The translations under genes were made by a program, and so were the position numbers. Under the pieces are notes generated by a model that searched no databases, was not told the DNA's origin, and saw only the letters and a list, made by a program, of their open reading frames with translations. A stretch of DNA of 36,472 bases from an uncultured Collinsella sp. (lineage in GTDB: Bacteria > Actinomycetota > Coriobacteriia > Coriobacteriales > Coriobacteriaceae): positions 1-36,472 of the forward strand of contig CAAGEH010000009.1 of assembly GCA_900768795.1 (NCBI GenBank). The letters are read 5' to 3'. The stretch's first letter is position 1; every line of letters begins with the position of its first letter. Positions 1 to 7,769 of the stretch are shown here, piece by piece.

Positions 1-1
1 C

Positions 2-814
2 GCCGACGGCGCGGCTGTCCAGGGCGGCGTGCTCACCGGCGACGTTGAGGGCATCCTGCTGCTCGACGTGACCCCGCTGTCGCTGGGCGTCGAGACCATG
101 GGCGGCATCATGACCAAGATGATCGACCGCAACACCACGATCCCGACGTCCAAGACCGAGATCTACTCCACCGCTGCCGACAACCAGACCAGCGTCGAGA
201 TCAACGTCCTGCAGGGTGAGCGCGAGCTTGCACGCGACAACAAGTCGCTCGGTAAGTTCCAGCTCACCGGCATCCCGGCGGCTCGTCGTGGCGTGCCTCA
301 GATCGAGGTCACGTTCGATATCGACGCCAACGGCATCGTGAAAGTCTCCGCTAAGGATAAGGGCACCGGCAAGGAGCAGCAGATCACCATCTCCGGCTCC
401 ACTGCGCTTTCCGACGACGAAGTCGACCGCATGGTCAAGGACGCCGAGGCCCATGCCGAGGAGGACAAGAAGCAGAAGGAAGAGGTCGAGGTCCGCAACC
501 AGGCCGACTCCCTCGTGTACTCCACCGAGCAGACGCTCTCTGAGCTGGGTGACAAGGTGAACGCCGACCTCAAGGCTAAGACCGAGTCCGCGATTGCCGA
601 CACCAAGAAGGCGCTCGAGGGCCAGGATATCGACGCCATCAAGTCCGCGACCGATGCTCTGCAGTCCGCTGGTTACGAGCTCGCACAGATTGTCTACGCC
701 GACGCACAGCAGCAGGCCGATGGCGCAGCCCAGCCGGGTGCCGATGCATCTAGCTCTGACGACGACGTGGTCGATGCCGACTACGAGGTCGTCGACGACG
801 AGGACAACAAGTAA
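2..814 (+). CDS. dnaK: Chaperone protein DnaK (Hsp70), C-terminal part, 5' truncated by window edge
   Basis: This is the end of the ATP-dependent Hsp70 chaperone, which binds exposed hydrophobic peptides in the cytoplasm with DnaJ and GrpE. The frame is open from base 2, so the ATPase domain and start codon lie outside the window. Visible are the interdomain linker and start of the substrate-binding domain (LLLDVTPLSLGVETMGG), the peptide-binding beta-sandwich (QGERELARDNKSLG, IEVTFDIDANGI), the helical lid, and the acidic tail ending DADYEVVDDEDNK. All are hallmark DnaK sequences. grpE begins 2 bases after the stop, so the two are co-transcribed and probably translationally coupled. Any promoter and HspR operator would lie upstream of the window. 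Confidence 0.98.
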   Translation, partial: ADGAAVQGGVLTGDVEGILLLDVTPLSLGVETMGGIMTKMIDRNTTIPTSKTEIYSTAADNQTSVEINVLQGERELARDNKSLGKFQLTGIPAARRGVPQIEVTFDIDANGIVKVSAKDKGTGKEQQITISGSTALSDDEVDRMVKDAEAHAEEDKKQKEEVEVRNQADSLVYSTEQTLSELGDKVNADLKAKTESAIADTKKALEGQDIDAIKSATDALQSAGYELAQIVYADAQQQADGAAQPGADASSSDDDVVDADYEVVDDEDNK

Positions 815-816
815 TC

Positions 817-1662
817 ATGTCCCGCGAGAACGCTCGTACGGAGGCGGCAGCCGACAAAGGTGCCGGCGCCGCCCCCGCAGACTCCAAGGAGAAGGACGTG
901 AAGATTCCCGTTGAGGCCGCCGACGAGGTGGAGGTCGACAAGACCGATGCCAAGGCAGGGGCCGATTCAGAAGAGAAGCAATCGGAGGAGGCGACCATGA
1001 CCGACGACGAAATGGTCGAGGCCGCTATTCGCGCGGGTGAGCAGGCTGCCGATGACGATTTCAAGCTCAAGCTTGAGGACGCCAAAAAGGAGCTTGCCGA
1101 CATGCGCGCCGAGCTCGATGCTGCCACGGAGGCTCAAAAGGCCGCCGAAACCAAGGCAAACGATGCTGCTGAGCGTACCGCACGCCTTCAGGCGGATTGG
1201 GAGAATTTCCGCCGCCGCACGGCTAACGAGCGCCTGGCAGAGCGCGAGCGTGCGACTGAAAAGCTCGTAACCGCGCTCTTGCCTGTGGTCGACGATATCG
1301 AGCGCGCAATCGACCATGCGCGTACGCAGGAACTGTCCGACGATTTCAAACAGTTCGTCGATGGCGTGGACGCGGTCCATACCAAGCTGCTCGATGTGTT
1401 CGCGCACGAGGGCGTCGAGGCGATCGACCCCAAGGGCGAGCCGTTCGATCCGCTCCAGCATCAGGCCGTGGGACGCGTTGAGGATGCCTCGCAGTATGAC
1501 GAGACCGTCAACGATGTCTACCAGAAGGGCTATCGCATGGCCGATCGCATTCTGCGTTCCGCTATGGTCACGGTTACCTACGGTGGCGAAAAGCGCCCGG
1601 CGCCCGCGCCGGAGGCCAAGGACGAACCCAAAGCCGATGAGGCGAAGGATTCGAAAGAGTAA
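817..1662 (+). CDS. grpE: GrpE, nucleotide exchange factor of DnaK
   Basis: GrpE releases ADP from DnaK and so drives the chaperone cycle. The 281-residue product is longer than typical GrpE (about 200) because of an acidic, Ala/Glu/Asp-rich N-terminal extension of about 75 residues. A long coiled coil follows at about 82-145, containing LQADWENFRRRTANER. The C-terminal beta domain carries the family signature VNDVYQKGYRMADRILRS at 231-248. A short Lys/Glu/Pro-rich tail ends the protein. The ATG lies 2 bases after the dnaK stop. A strong stem-loop terminator lies directly after the stop (1670-1698), before dnaJ. Recognition is certain; the role of the acidic extension is unknown. Confidence 0.96.
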   Translation: MSRENARTEAAADKGAGAAPADSKEKDVKIPVEAADEVEVDKTDAKAGADSEEKQSEEATMTDDEMVEAAIRAGEQAADDDFKLKLEDAKKELADMRAELDAATEAQKAAETKANDAAERTARLQADWENFRRRTANERLAERERATEKLVTALLPVVDDIERAIDHARTQELSDDFKQFVDGVDAVHTKLLDVFAHEGVEAIDPKGEPFDPLQHQAVGRVEDASQYDETVNDVYQKGYRMADRILRSAMVTVTYGGEKRPAPAPEAKDEPKADEAKDSKE

Positions 1663-1669
1663 CTGCTTA

Positions 1670-1698
1670 GGGCCTCGGGTGTTTCCCGGGGCCCTTTT
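1670..1698 (+). terminator. Intercistronic rho-independent terminator between grpE and dnaJ
   Basis: A 10-bp stem pairs 1670-1679 with 1685-1694 (one T-G wobble), with loop TGTTT, followed by TTTT. It sits 7 bases after the grpE stop and 37 bases before dnaJ. It is expected to stop most transcription from dnaK-grpE, leaving dnaJ-hspR dependent on read-through or their own promoter. Confidence 0.85.
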
Positions 1699-1734
1699 AA
1701 TCCTGCAATTCGCTCTCGAAAGGAGGGCAATTAT

Positions 1735-2700
1735 ATGGCTGGCAATAAGACGTTCTACGATGTTCTGGGCGTTTCGAAAGATGCGACCGACAAAGAGATC
1801 AAGACGGCGTTTCGCAAACTCGCGCAGAAATATCATCCCGATGCGGGCGGCGACGAGGCAAAGTTCAAGGAGATCAGCGAAGCGTACGAAACGCTTTCGG
1901 ACGCCAAGAAGCGTAAAGAATACGATCAGATACTGATGTTCGGTGGTATCCCGGGTGCCGGTGGCGCTGGCGGCTATGCCGGTGGCGCATATGGTGCCGG
2001 TGGCGCTTCGCCTTGGGGCGATATCTTTGACAGCATCTTTAGCGGTAACGGTGTCGGCGGGTCGAGCTGGGCACAGAGCGGCGGATTCGGTGGAATGGGC
2101 GGCTTTGGCGGACGTCCGCGCCCAACTAGGGGCAACGATGTAACCGTCGACATCGATGTTTCCGCTGAGGATGCGTTCCGTGGGGTCAAGCGCACGATTA
2201 CGTTTAGCGTCCCTTCTACGGGCGAACGTCAGACGTTGACGGTCGATATTCCGGCTGGTGCCGTGGATGGCGGCAAGATGCGCTACAAGAAGCGCGGCGA
2301 ATACGGCACGAACGGCGGCGAGCGCGGTGACCTGCTCGTTGTCACGCGCGTCGCGGAGCACCCATTGTTCAAGCGCAAAACCGCCGATGTGACCATGGAG
2401 CTGCCGATTTCTATCTACGAGGCGGCGCTTGGCTGCGAGGTGGATATTCCTACGCCCGCGGGCTCAACCCTGAGGCTCAAGATTCCTGCAGGTACGCAGA
2501 CAGGCAAGAAGTTCCGCTTTAAGGGCATGGGTGCCCCGGACGTCAAACGCCGTGGACACACGGGCGCGCTATACGTTGTGGTTAAAGTTCAGGTACCGAC
2601 CAACTTGAGCGACACCGAGCGCGCTACACTGGAGAAGCTGCGCAGCGCCGACACGCGCAGCTACCGCGATAAGGTCGACAGATACAAGGCGATGGCGTAA
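1735..2700 (+). CDS. dnaJ: DnaJ-type co-chaperone without zinc finger (DnaJ2/CbpA-like)
   Basis: This J-domain protein stimulates DnaK ATP hydrolysis and delivers substrates. The J domain is at about 4-68 with the catalytic HPD at 34-36. A Gly/Phe-rich linker of about 60 residues follows (GGIPGAGGAGG, SGGFGGMGGFGG). The C-terminal beta-sandwich substrate-binding domains run from about 136 to 321 (VTVDIDVSAEDAFRGVKRTI; GKKFRFKGMGAPD). The four CxxCxGxG zinc repeats of canonical DnaJ are absent, which makes it a class B J-protein of the CbpA/DnaJ2 kind, 321 residues, normal for that class. A strong GAAAGGAGGG ribosome-binding site precedes the ATG. Its place after dnaK-grpE marks it as the cognate partner in this operon; a zinc-finger DnaJ may exist elsewhere. 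Confidence 0.94.
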   Translation: MAGNKTFYDVLGVSKDATDKEIKTAFRKLAQKYHPDAGGDEAKFKEISEAYETLSDAKKRKEYDQILMFGGIPGAGGAGGYAGGAYGAGGASPWGDIFDSIFSGNGVGGSSWAQSGGFGGMGGFGGRPRPTRGNDVTVDIDVSAEDAFRGVKRTITFSVPSTGERQTLTVDIPAGAVDGGKMRYKKRGEYGTNGGERGDLLVVTRVAEHPLFKRKTADVTMELPISIYEAALGCEVDIPTPAGSTLRLKIPAGTQTGKKFRFKGMGAPDVKRRGHTGALYVVVKVQVPTNLSDTERATLEKLRSADTRSYRDKVDRYKAMA

Positions 2701-2796
2701 CGCCATGTTGTCCATGCGGACGCTTTGCCGGGCCGGTCGTTTTGCCGGACACGGCAGGCGTTCGCATGGTTTTATATAGAGAGCTGGGTTTAAAAG

Positions 2797-3210
2797 ATGG
2801 GCGAGGACAACAGGAACAAGCCGCTGTACATGATCAGCGTTGCCGCAGAGCTTACGGGCATGCATCCGCAGACCCTGCGCGTCTACGAGTCCAAAGGACT
2901 TGTGAACCCGCAGCGCTCGGGAGGCAACACGCGCCTGTACTCGCGCGCCGATATCGAGCGCCTTGAACTCATCAACCAGCTCACCGATGAGGGCATCAAT
3001 CTTGCCGGTGTGGTGCGTATCCTCGATATGAAGGAGCGCGCCGAGGAGCGCGAGCGCGAGAACGACAAGCTTCGCGCGCGCGTGCGTGAGCTTGAGGAGC
3101 AGCTGCACGAGTACAAGATGCAGAAAAGAATCACTGCGCTCGCCCCGCGCGACGGGTCTGCCGACCCCAAACAGGTGCTGCGCGGTCTTTTGGGCGGTTC
3201 ACAAGATTAG
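2797..3210 (+). CDS. hspR: HspR, MerR-family heat-shock repressor
   Basis: HspR is the actinobacterial repressor of the dnaK operon (and often clpB), acting with DnaK as co-repressor. The 137-residue protein has an N-terminal MerR winged helix-turn-helix at about 8-78 (MISVAAELTGMHPQTLRVYE; QRSGGNTRLYS). A charged coiled coil follows at about 78-115 (KERAEERERENDKLRARV) for dimerisation, then a short tail. It lacks the effector-binding domain of other MerR proteins, as expected for HspR. It is separated from dnaJ by 96 bases with no clear terminator, and the ribosome-binding site is weak. I find no clear HAIR operator inside the window; the one for dnaK would lie upstream of it. Confidence 0.93.
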   Translation: MGEDNRNKPLYMISVAAELTGMHPQTLRVYESKGLVNPQRSGGNTRLYSRADIERLELINQLTDEGINLAGVVRILDMKERAEERERENDKLRARVRELEEQLHEYKMQKRITALAPRDGSADPKQVLRGLLGGSQD

Positions 3211-3367
3211 CCGTTCTGTGGCACGCTGCCCTAAATTCAATCTACTTTAGCGAATTAAAGTGAACTCTCTATTTTTCGCAATGCGAGAGCTGTTCATGTA
3301 GGACAATGGACGGCATATGTTTGCGAAATCGCTCAGGCGTAAAAGCTCGGGCAGAAGAGGGGACAGC

Positions 3368-5683
3368 ATGATAAAACTGCATGAAGGTGGCGTTTTCTTG
3401 CGCAACGGTTCTGAGATCGTGCCTGCAGGGGAGTCCGCTGCACGCGGCATCGCGCAGACGCCTGAGGACGCCAAGCGCGGAACCATCGCATATTCGATCC
3501 TTCAGGCGCACAACACGTCTGGCGATCCGGGCGCGCTCAAGATTCGTTTCGACGCGATGGCCAGCCACGACATCACCTTTGTCGGCATCATCCAGACGGC
3601 GCGCGCCTCGGGTATGGAAAAGTTCCCGTTGCCTTACGTGCTCACCAACTGCCACAATTCGCTTTGCGCCGTGGGCGGAACCATCAACGAAGACGACCAT
3701 GTCTTCGGTCTCTCGGCTGCCAAAAAATACGGCGGCATCTTTGTTCCTCCGCACATCGCCGTCATTCACTCGTTCATGCGCGAGAATTTTGCCGGTTGCG
3801 GCAAGATGATCTTGGGTTCCGATTCGCACACTCGTTACGGCGCGCTCGGCACTATGGCCGTGGGTGAGGGCGGCGGCGAGCTGGCCAAACAGCTGCTGCA
3901 AGTTACCTACGACGTGGCGTACCCCGGCGTTGTCGCGATTTACCTCACGGGGGCTCCGCGCCCCGGCGTCGGCCCGCACGACGTTGCACTTGCCATCATC
4001 CGCGCCGTCTTTGCCAAAGGCTACGTTAAGAACAAAGTCATGGAGTTCGTTGGCCCCGGCATCGCGAGCATGACGACCGACTACCGCAACGGTGTCGATG
4101 TTATGACGACCGAGACCACCTGTCTGTCTTCCATTTGGGCGACGGACGAGGATACGCATACCTTCCTCGCCATGCACGGCCGCGGCGACGACTACCGTGA
4201 ACTCAAGCCAGCAGACGTTGCCTACTATGACGGTTGCGTCGAGGTTGACCTCTCGAGTATCAAGCCCATGATCGCTCTGCCGTTCCATCCCTCGAACGGC
4301 TTTGAGATCGACGAGCTCAACGAGAACCTCGAGGATATCCTGCATGAGGTCGAACTCGAGGCGGCGAAAATCGGCGAAGGCAAGACGCACTTCAGCTTGC
4401 TCGATAAGATCGTTGATGGCAAACTCCATGTGCAGCAGGGCGTTATCGCAGGCTGCTCGGGCGGCAACTACGACTCGGTGGTGCAGGCGGCACGCGTGCT
4501 CAAGGGTGCCAACACCGGTTGCGGCGAGTTCTCGCTGTCCGTATACCCCACGAGCCAGCCCGTGGCGCTCGAGCTTACGCGTCGCGGTTACATCTACGAC
4601 CTCATGGAAGCCGGCGCTATTGTGCGCACGGCGTTCTGCGGTCCGTGCTTCGGCGCGGGCGATACGCCTGCCAATAACGGACTCTCGATTCGCCATACCA
4701 CGCGCAATTTCCCCAATCGCGAGGGCTCAAAGCCGGGTAAGGGCCAGCTCAGTGCCGTGGCGCTGATGGACGCACGCTCTATTGCAGCAACGGCGGCGAA
4801 CGGAGGCGTGCTTACGTCGGCGACCGATCTGCCCGATGACATCTGGGATGAGGCGTGCGAGTACCACTTTGACGATGCTCCCTATAAGAAGCGCGTGTAC
4901 TGGGGTTTCGGCAAGGCAGAGCCCAAGCGCGAGCTGGTCGAAGGCCCCAACATCAAGCCGTGGCCTGCGATGGAGCCTTTGGGAGACGACATTCTGCTCA
5001 AGGTGTGCTCCAAGATCATGGATTCCGTCACCACCACAGATGAGCTGATTCCCTCGGGCGAAACGAGTTCGTTCCGCTCTAATCCGCTTGGCCTGGCCGA
5101 GTTTACGCTGAGCCGTCGCGACCCTGAGTATGTGGGTCGCTCCAAGGCAGTCGATAGCGTGGAGAAGCGTCGCGTTGAAGGAGAGGCTACGGGCGATCTG
5201 AAGGCGCTCGACGGCGAGCTTGAAGCCGTGTTCGAGGCACTTGCCGGTGCTGGTGTCGCGGCGGATGCCAAAGCAACCGAGTATGGCTCGATGATTTACG
5301 CTAAAAAGCCGGGTGACGGTTCCGCGCGCGAGCAGGCGGCGAGCTGTCAGCGCGTAATCGGCGGTCTCGCAAATATCGTGCACGAGTACGCGACCAAGCG
5401 TTATCGCTCCAACGTGATGAACTGGGGTATGGTTCCGTTCCAGATGGAAGCCGAGCCCAATTTCGAGGTGGGCGATTACGTGTTCGTGCCGGGCATCCGT
5501 GCGGCGCTCGATGGAGATCTTTCGAGCATTGCTGCGTATGCGGTGACGGGCGCTGGTGGCGGCAAGCCCACAGTCGAGCGGGTCGAGCTTTACATCGCCG
5601 ATATGACGGCGGAGGAACGTGCTATCGTCAAGGCGGGTTGCCTCATTAACTACAATAAGTTCAAGGCGGCCGCGGAGGCATAG
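3368..5683 (+). CDS. Aconitase-family [4Fe-4S] hydratase (YbhJ-like)
   Basis: This is a hydro-lyase of the aconitase superfamily, 771 residues. The [4Fe-4S] ligands are visible: Cys363 in AGCSGGN (the position of IGSCTNS in aconitase), and Cys424 and Cys427 in FCGPCFGAG, with spacing close to classical aconitase. The substrate-loop motif GSDSHT is at 150-155, and a NFPNREGSKPG segment resembles the NFEGR region. The C-terminal swivel domain follows on the same chain. An in-frame ATG at 3317 gives 17 extra residues; I chose 3368 because it follows a good AGAAGAGGGG Shine-Dalgarno. No citrate synthase or isocitrate dehydrogenase gene is nearby, so the substrate is unproven; it could be aconitate hydratase or a related hydratase. 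It ends at a strong terminator (5761-5801). Confidence 0.88.
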   Translation: MIKLHEGGVFLRNGSEIVPAGESAARGIAQTPEDAKRGTIAYSILQAHNTSGDPGALKIRFDAMASHDITFVGIIQTARASGMEKFPLPYVLTNCHNSLCAVGGTINEDDHVFGLSAAKKYGGIFVPPHIAVIHSFMRENFAGCGKMILGSDSHTRYGALGTMAVGEGGGELAKQLLQVTYDVAYPGVVAIYLTGAPRPGVGPHDVALAIIRAVFAKGYVKNKVMEFVGPGIASMTTDYRNGVDVMTTETTCLSSIWATDEDTHTFLAMHGRGDDYRELKPADVAYYDGCVEVDLSSIKPMIALPFHPSNGFEIDELNENLEDILHEVELEAAKIGEGKTHFSLLDKIVDGKLHVQQGVIAGCSGGNYDSVVQAARVLKGANTGCGEFSLSVYPTSQPVALELTRRGYIYDLMEAGAIVRTAFCGPCFGAGDTPANNGLSIRHTTRNFPNREGSKPGKGQLSAVALMDARSIAATAANGGVLTSATDLPDDIWDEACEYHFDDAPYKKRVYWGFGKAEPKRELVEGPNIKPWPAMEPLGDDILLKVCSKIMDSVTTTDELIPSGETSSFRSNPLGLAEFTLSRRDPEYVGRSKAVDSVEKRRVEGEATGDLKALDGELEAVFEALAGAGVAADAKATEYGSMIYAKKPGDGSAREQAASCQRVIGGLANIVHEYATKRYRSNVMNWGMVPFQMEAEPNFEVGDYVFVPGIRAALDGDLSSIAAYAVTGAGGGKPTVERVELYIADMTAEERAIVKAGCLINYNKFKAAAEA

Positions 5684-5760
5684 GATCTCTCGGGTATCGA
5701 GTTCACGCTCGGGTCCGTACCGCTGTCCGCGCATTTACATATTCGCGTTCGCGCATACGA

Positions 5761-5801
5761 AGGCGCCACTTGCTGTGACCGATGGCGAGTGGCGCCTTTT
5801 T
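5761..5801 (+). terminator. Rho-independent terminator after the aconitase-family gene
   Basis: A 13-bp stem (5761-5773 with 5785-5797, one wobble) includes AGGCGCCACT/AGTGGCGCCT, with an 11-base loop, and is followed by TTTTT. It lies 77 bases after the stop codon. Confidence 0.9.
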
Positions 5802-6095
5802 GTGCCCGCAGCAGGCGTCTCGTCAATCCACTTCAGGTAATAGCAGGTCTTTGACCTGCGAATACAAGATGAGACATTTGTCACCTACAGCTTTTTTGCC
5901 GTTCGTTCTATTGTTCCGTTTAGAGGAAGCGAAGGCGAAAAGCGGAGAGCTGCGGTCAATGGAGCATATGGGCGGCAAGGGTCGAAAAATTGCACCATAT
6001 CGATTTTGCCGCATTGCTTCATCAGCATGGTCGCCTCAAGAAGCAGCGGGCAAAGGTGCCTTGCTGGATATGAAGTGTCGATCGAGAGGGGAACG
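5802..6095 (+). other. Leader region of the lipoprotein pair
   Basis: About 290 bases lie between a terminator and the first lipoprotein. They contain a perfect 7-bp hairpin, GCAGGTC (5843-5849) with GACCTGC (5853-5859) around a TTT loop, which could be an operator or a leader stem. There is no convincing -35/-10 pair. An open frame of 76 codons (5869-6099) overlaps the next start but has no ribosome-binding site and an unnatural composition, so I do not call it a gene. Confidence 0.4.
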
Positions 6096-6854
6096 ATGAT
6101 GGAGAAGACGGTTATTTCGCGTTCGGCTTTTATCTCAGCTGCGGGAGTGGCACTGCTGTCGCTCGCGGGATGTGGTGCCTCACGTCAAAAGGAGGGCTCG
6201 GTCGGTTTTAACAGTGACCGTCCGGTTAAGGACAAAGCGACGTCATCGACGCCCTCGGGCGGTGGGACCGCCGCCACCGATTCGATAGCGAACACCAGTA
6301 AAGACGATGCCTTCGATACGTGGTCGAAGGACTGCTGGGATGCACATGGCAACATCAGCCTTTCCGCGTTGCTCGAGCTCAAGGGCTGGCAATTGCAGGA
6401 ATTTGCGACACAGCAGGGCTTTAAATGGGATGGCGCGTCCTCAATGTACTTAAATTCCGATAGGCGTGGACTTTCGGTCTGCGAAATCAACATGGACGGT
6501 AGCACCCCATGGCTCAGCGAAGATGAGATCGGCAAGCTCGACAAGGGCGGCACGGGCAGTCGCGTTATGTACACGTTGATTATCGGGGGCTATACAAGTG
6601 GCGAGGACGTTATCAAGGGATTTACGGTTCCTGTGGAGGACAGGGCAAAGGTCTCGACAGATTCCTGGATCGCATGCGTTTACGGTTCAAATATGGCGCG
6701 TCATGTCGCCACGATCGACCCTATCGAAAGCGGAGATTACCGACTCGACCTTATCACCGAGGACGCTATCAAAACCGGCGTTTTCACCGAGGGCGGCGGG
6801 GCGCCACTTATCACCGAGTATTGGATAGAGAAGACCGGGCGCGAGCTCAACTAA
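6096..6854 (+). CDS. Putative lipoprotein, paralogue of the next gene
   Basis: The 252-residue product begins with a basic stretch and hydrophobic helix ending in the lipobox SLAGC, so it should be cleaved and lipidated at Cys and anchored outside the membrane. A Ser/Thr/Gly-rich linker follows (about residues 27-70), then a folded domain. The domain contains DAHGNISLSALLELKGW and a C-terminal EDAIKTGVFTEGG segment, both aligning with the downstream gene. Start at ATG 6096 (ATGATG doublet) after GAGAGGGG; an upstream in-frame ATG at 6006 is less likely because it would bury the signal peptide. No known domain recognised. The gap of 36 bases to the next gene and shared architecture indicate one operon and a tandem duplication. 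Confidence 0.85.
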   Translation: MMEKTVISRSAFISAAGVALLSLAGCGASRQKEGSVGFNSDRPVKDKATSSTPSGGGTAATDSIANTSKDDAFDTWSKDCWDAHGNISLSALLELKGWQLQEFATQQGFKWDGASSMYLNSDRRGLSVCEINMDGSTPWLSEDEIGKLDKGGTGSRVMYTLIIGGYTSGEDVIKGFTVPVEDRAKVSTDSWIACVYGSNMARHVATIDPIESGDYRLDLITEDAIKTGVFTEGGGAPLITEYWIEKTGRELN

Positions 6855-6890
6855 GCCTTTCGATGCTGCAAACAAGATAGGGAGACCATC

Positions 6891-7556
6891 ATGAAGGGTA
6901 TCGTTATCAGCCGCGCGGCGTTTGTCGCCGGCGTGGGGGCCGCGGCACTGGGCCTTGCGGGGTGTTCGGGATCCAAACTGGGCGGAAACAGGGTGGCGAC
7001 TACGGCCGATGCCGCCTGTGTGGACGATAACGCCAACATTACTGTTTACGCTTTGCTGAATCTGCCCGGCAAGGACTTGGTGCGCTTGCTCAGGCACCAA
7101 AACTATATCTGGGTCGATGAAAACAAAAGTTATGAGGCGGCGGACGGATCCAGCGTGTTCGTTTGCGAGCACACGGGCAGTAGCAGCGAAAAGGCAGATG
7201 AGTCCGAGCTGCGGGCTTATGAGATCGAGGATTATAAAGCGCTCGAGCCGGGAGGCGGCGGCAAGGCGTGCGCCTTCATGTTGGATCTGAAGGGGTATTC
7301 AAGCGGAAGGGAAGCGTTTGCTGGTGCAATCGGCGACGCGAATGCCGTAAAAGGCGAAGTCGAAAAGAGCGATGCGCAATGGCGTTTGGTTTCAGCTCTT
7401 GATGGAAGCAAATTCATAGCCATATCGTCTGACACCCCGGAAGAAAATGGGCTCGTTGAAATCACGATATTCAACGAAGCGATGGTACGAACGGGATATA
7501 TTTCAGGGGGTAAGGCAATGTCGGTCGATGAGCTATGGAAGAAACTCAGCGCGTAG
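6891..7556 (+). CDS. Putative lipoprotein, paralogue of the preceding gene
   Basis: The 221-residue product has a signal peptide with lipobox GLAGC at about residues 21-25. Its first 25 residues (ISRAAF...GLAGC) closely mirror the upstream protein (ISRSAF...SLAGC). It lacks most of the Ser/Thr linker, and the folded domain starts soon after. Shared blocks are DDNANITVYALLNLPGKDL, a central Gly-rich turn followed by a YSSGREAF segment (YTSGEDVI in the paralogue), and NEAMVRTGYISGG near the C-terminus. The ribosome-binding site is AGGGAGA. A terminator-like stem-loop follows (7585-7620). The function is unknown; candidates are a surface ligand-binding or envelope-stress lipoprotein, but nothing in the sequence decides. 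Confidence 0.85.
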   Translation: MKGIVISRAAFVAGVGAAALGLAGCSGSKLGGNRVATTADAACVDDNANITVYALLNLPGKDLVRLLRHQNYIWVDENKSYEAADGSSVFVCEHTGSSSEKADESELRAYEIEDYKALEPGGGGKACAFMLDLKGYSSGREAFAGAIGDANAVKGEVEKSDAQWRLVSALDGSKFIAISSDTPEENGLVEITIFNEAMVRTGYISGGKAMSVDELWKKLSA

Positions 7557-7584
7557 GAGCAACCTCATATATTTTTGAAGCGAA

Positions 7585-7620
7585 GACGGGGACGGTATCG
7601 GAGTGGATGCCGTCCCCGTT
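7585..7620 (+). terminator. Strong stem-loop after the lipoprotein pair (U-tract weak)
   Basis: A stem of 14 bp (7586-7599 with 7606-7619, one wobble) includes ACGGGGACGG/CCGTCCCCGT around a GGAGTG loop. Only two T residues follow, so termination efficiency is uncertain; it may instead stabilise the mRNA 3' end. Confidence 0.6.
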
Positions 7621-7690
7621 CGCATGAGGCACGGACGTCGCGGTGCATCGATTTGCGCTGTCGCGCAGGTGGGCCAGATGATGTGTTATT

Positions 7691-7725
7691 GTTAGCTTAG
7701 TTAAACTTAACTTAGGCTAACTTGG
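7691..7725 (+). promoter_or_regulatory. 31-bp dyad with DtxR/IdeR iron-box-like core, upstream of ABC exporter
   Basis: The arms are GTTAGC-TT-AGTTAA (7691-7704) and TTAACT-TAG-GCTAAC (7707-7721) around AC. Both hexamer pairs are perfect inverted repeats, with spacers of 2 and 3 bases. The stretch 7707-7725 matches the DtxR/IdeR consensus (TWAGGTTAGSCTAACCTWA, from memory) at 14 of 19 positions, including an unbroken TTAGGCTAAC core. It lies about 45-80 bases upstream of the ATPase start, where a promoter should be. The binding protein is not encoded here. Confidence 0.55.
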
Positions 7726-7769
7726 CTTACAGGGCTTGGGTTCGCCTGACGCACAGATTGGAGCGTCCC

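Noticed and set aside
967..2361. 464-codon antisense open frame over grpE-dnaJ
   Set aside because: It is the complement of two certain genes; GC-rich codon bias opens this frame. There is no ribosome-binding site and the protein has no recognisable domain.
3269..4696. 475-codon antisense open frame over the aconitase-family gene
   Set aside because: Shadow of a certain gene on the other strand, with unnatural Arg/His/Ala-rich composition.
5869..6099. 76-codon open frame whose stop overlaps the first lipoprotein start
   Set aside because: No ribosome-binding site, no coherent domain, and it crosses hairpin and leader sequence; likely chance.
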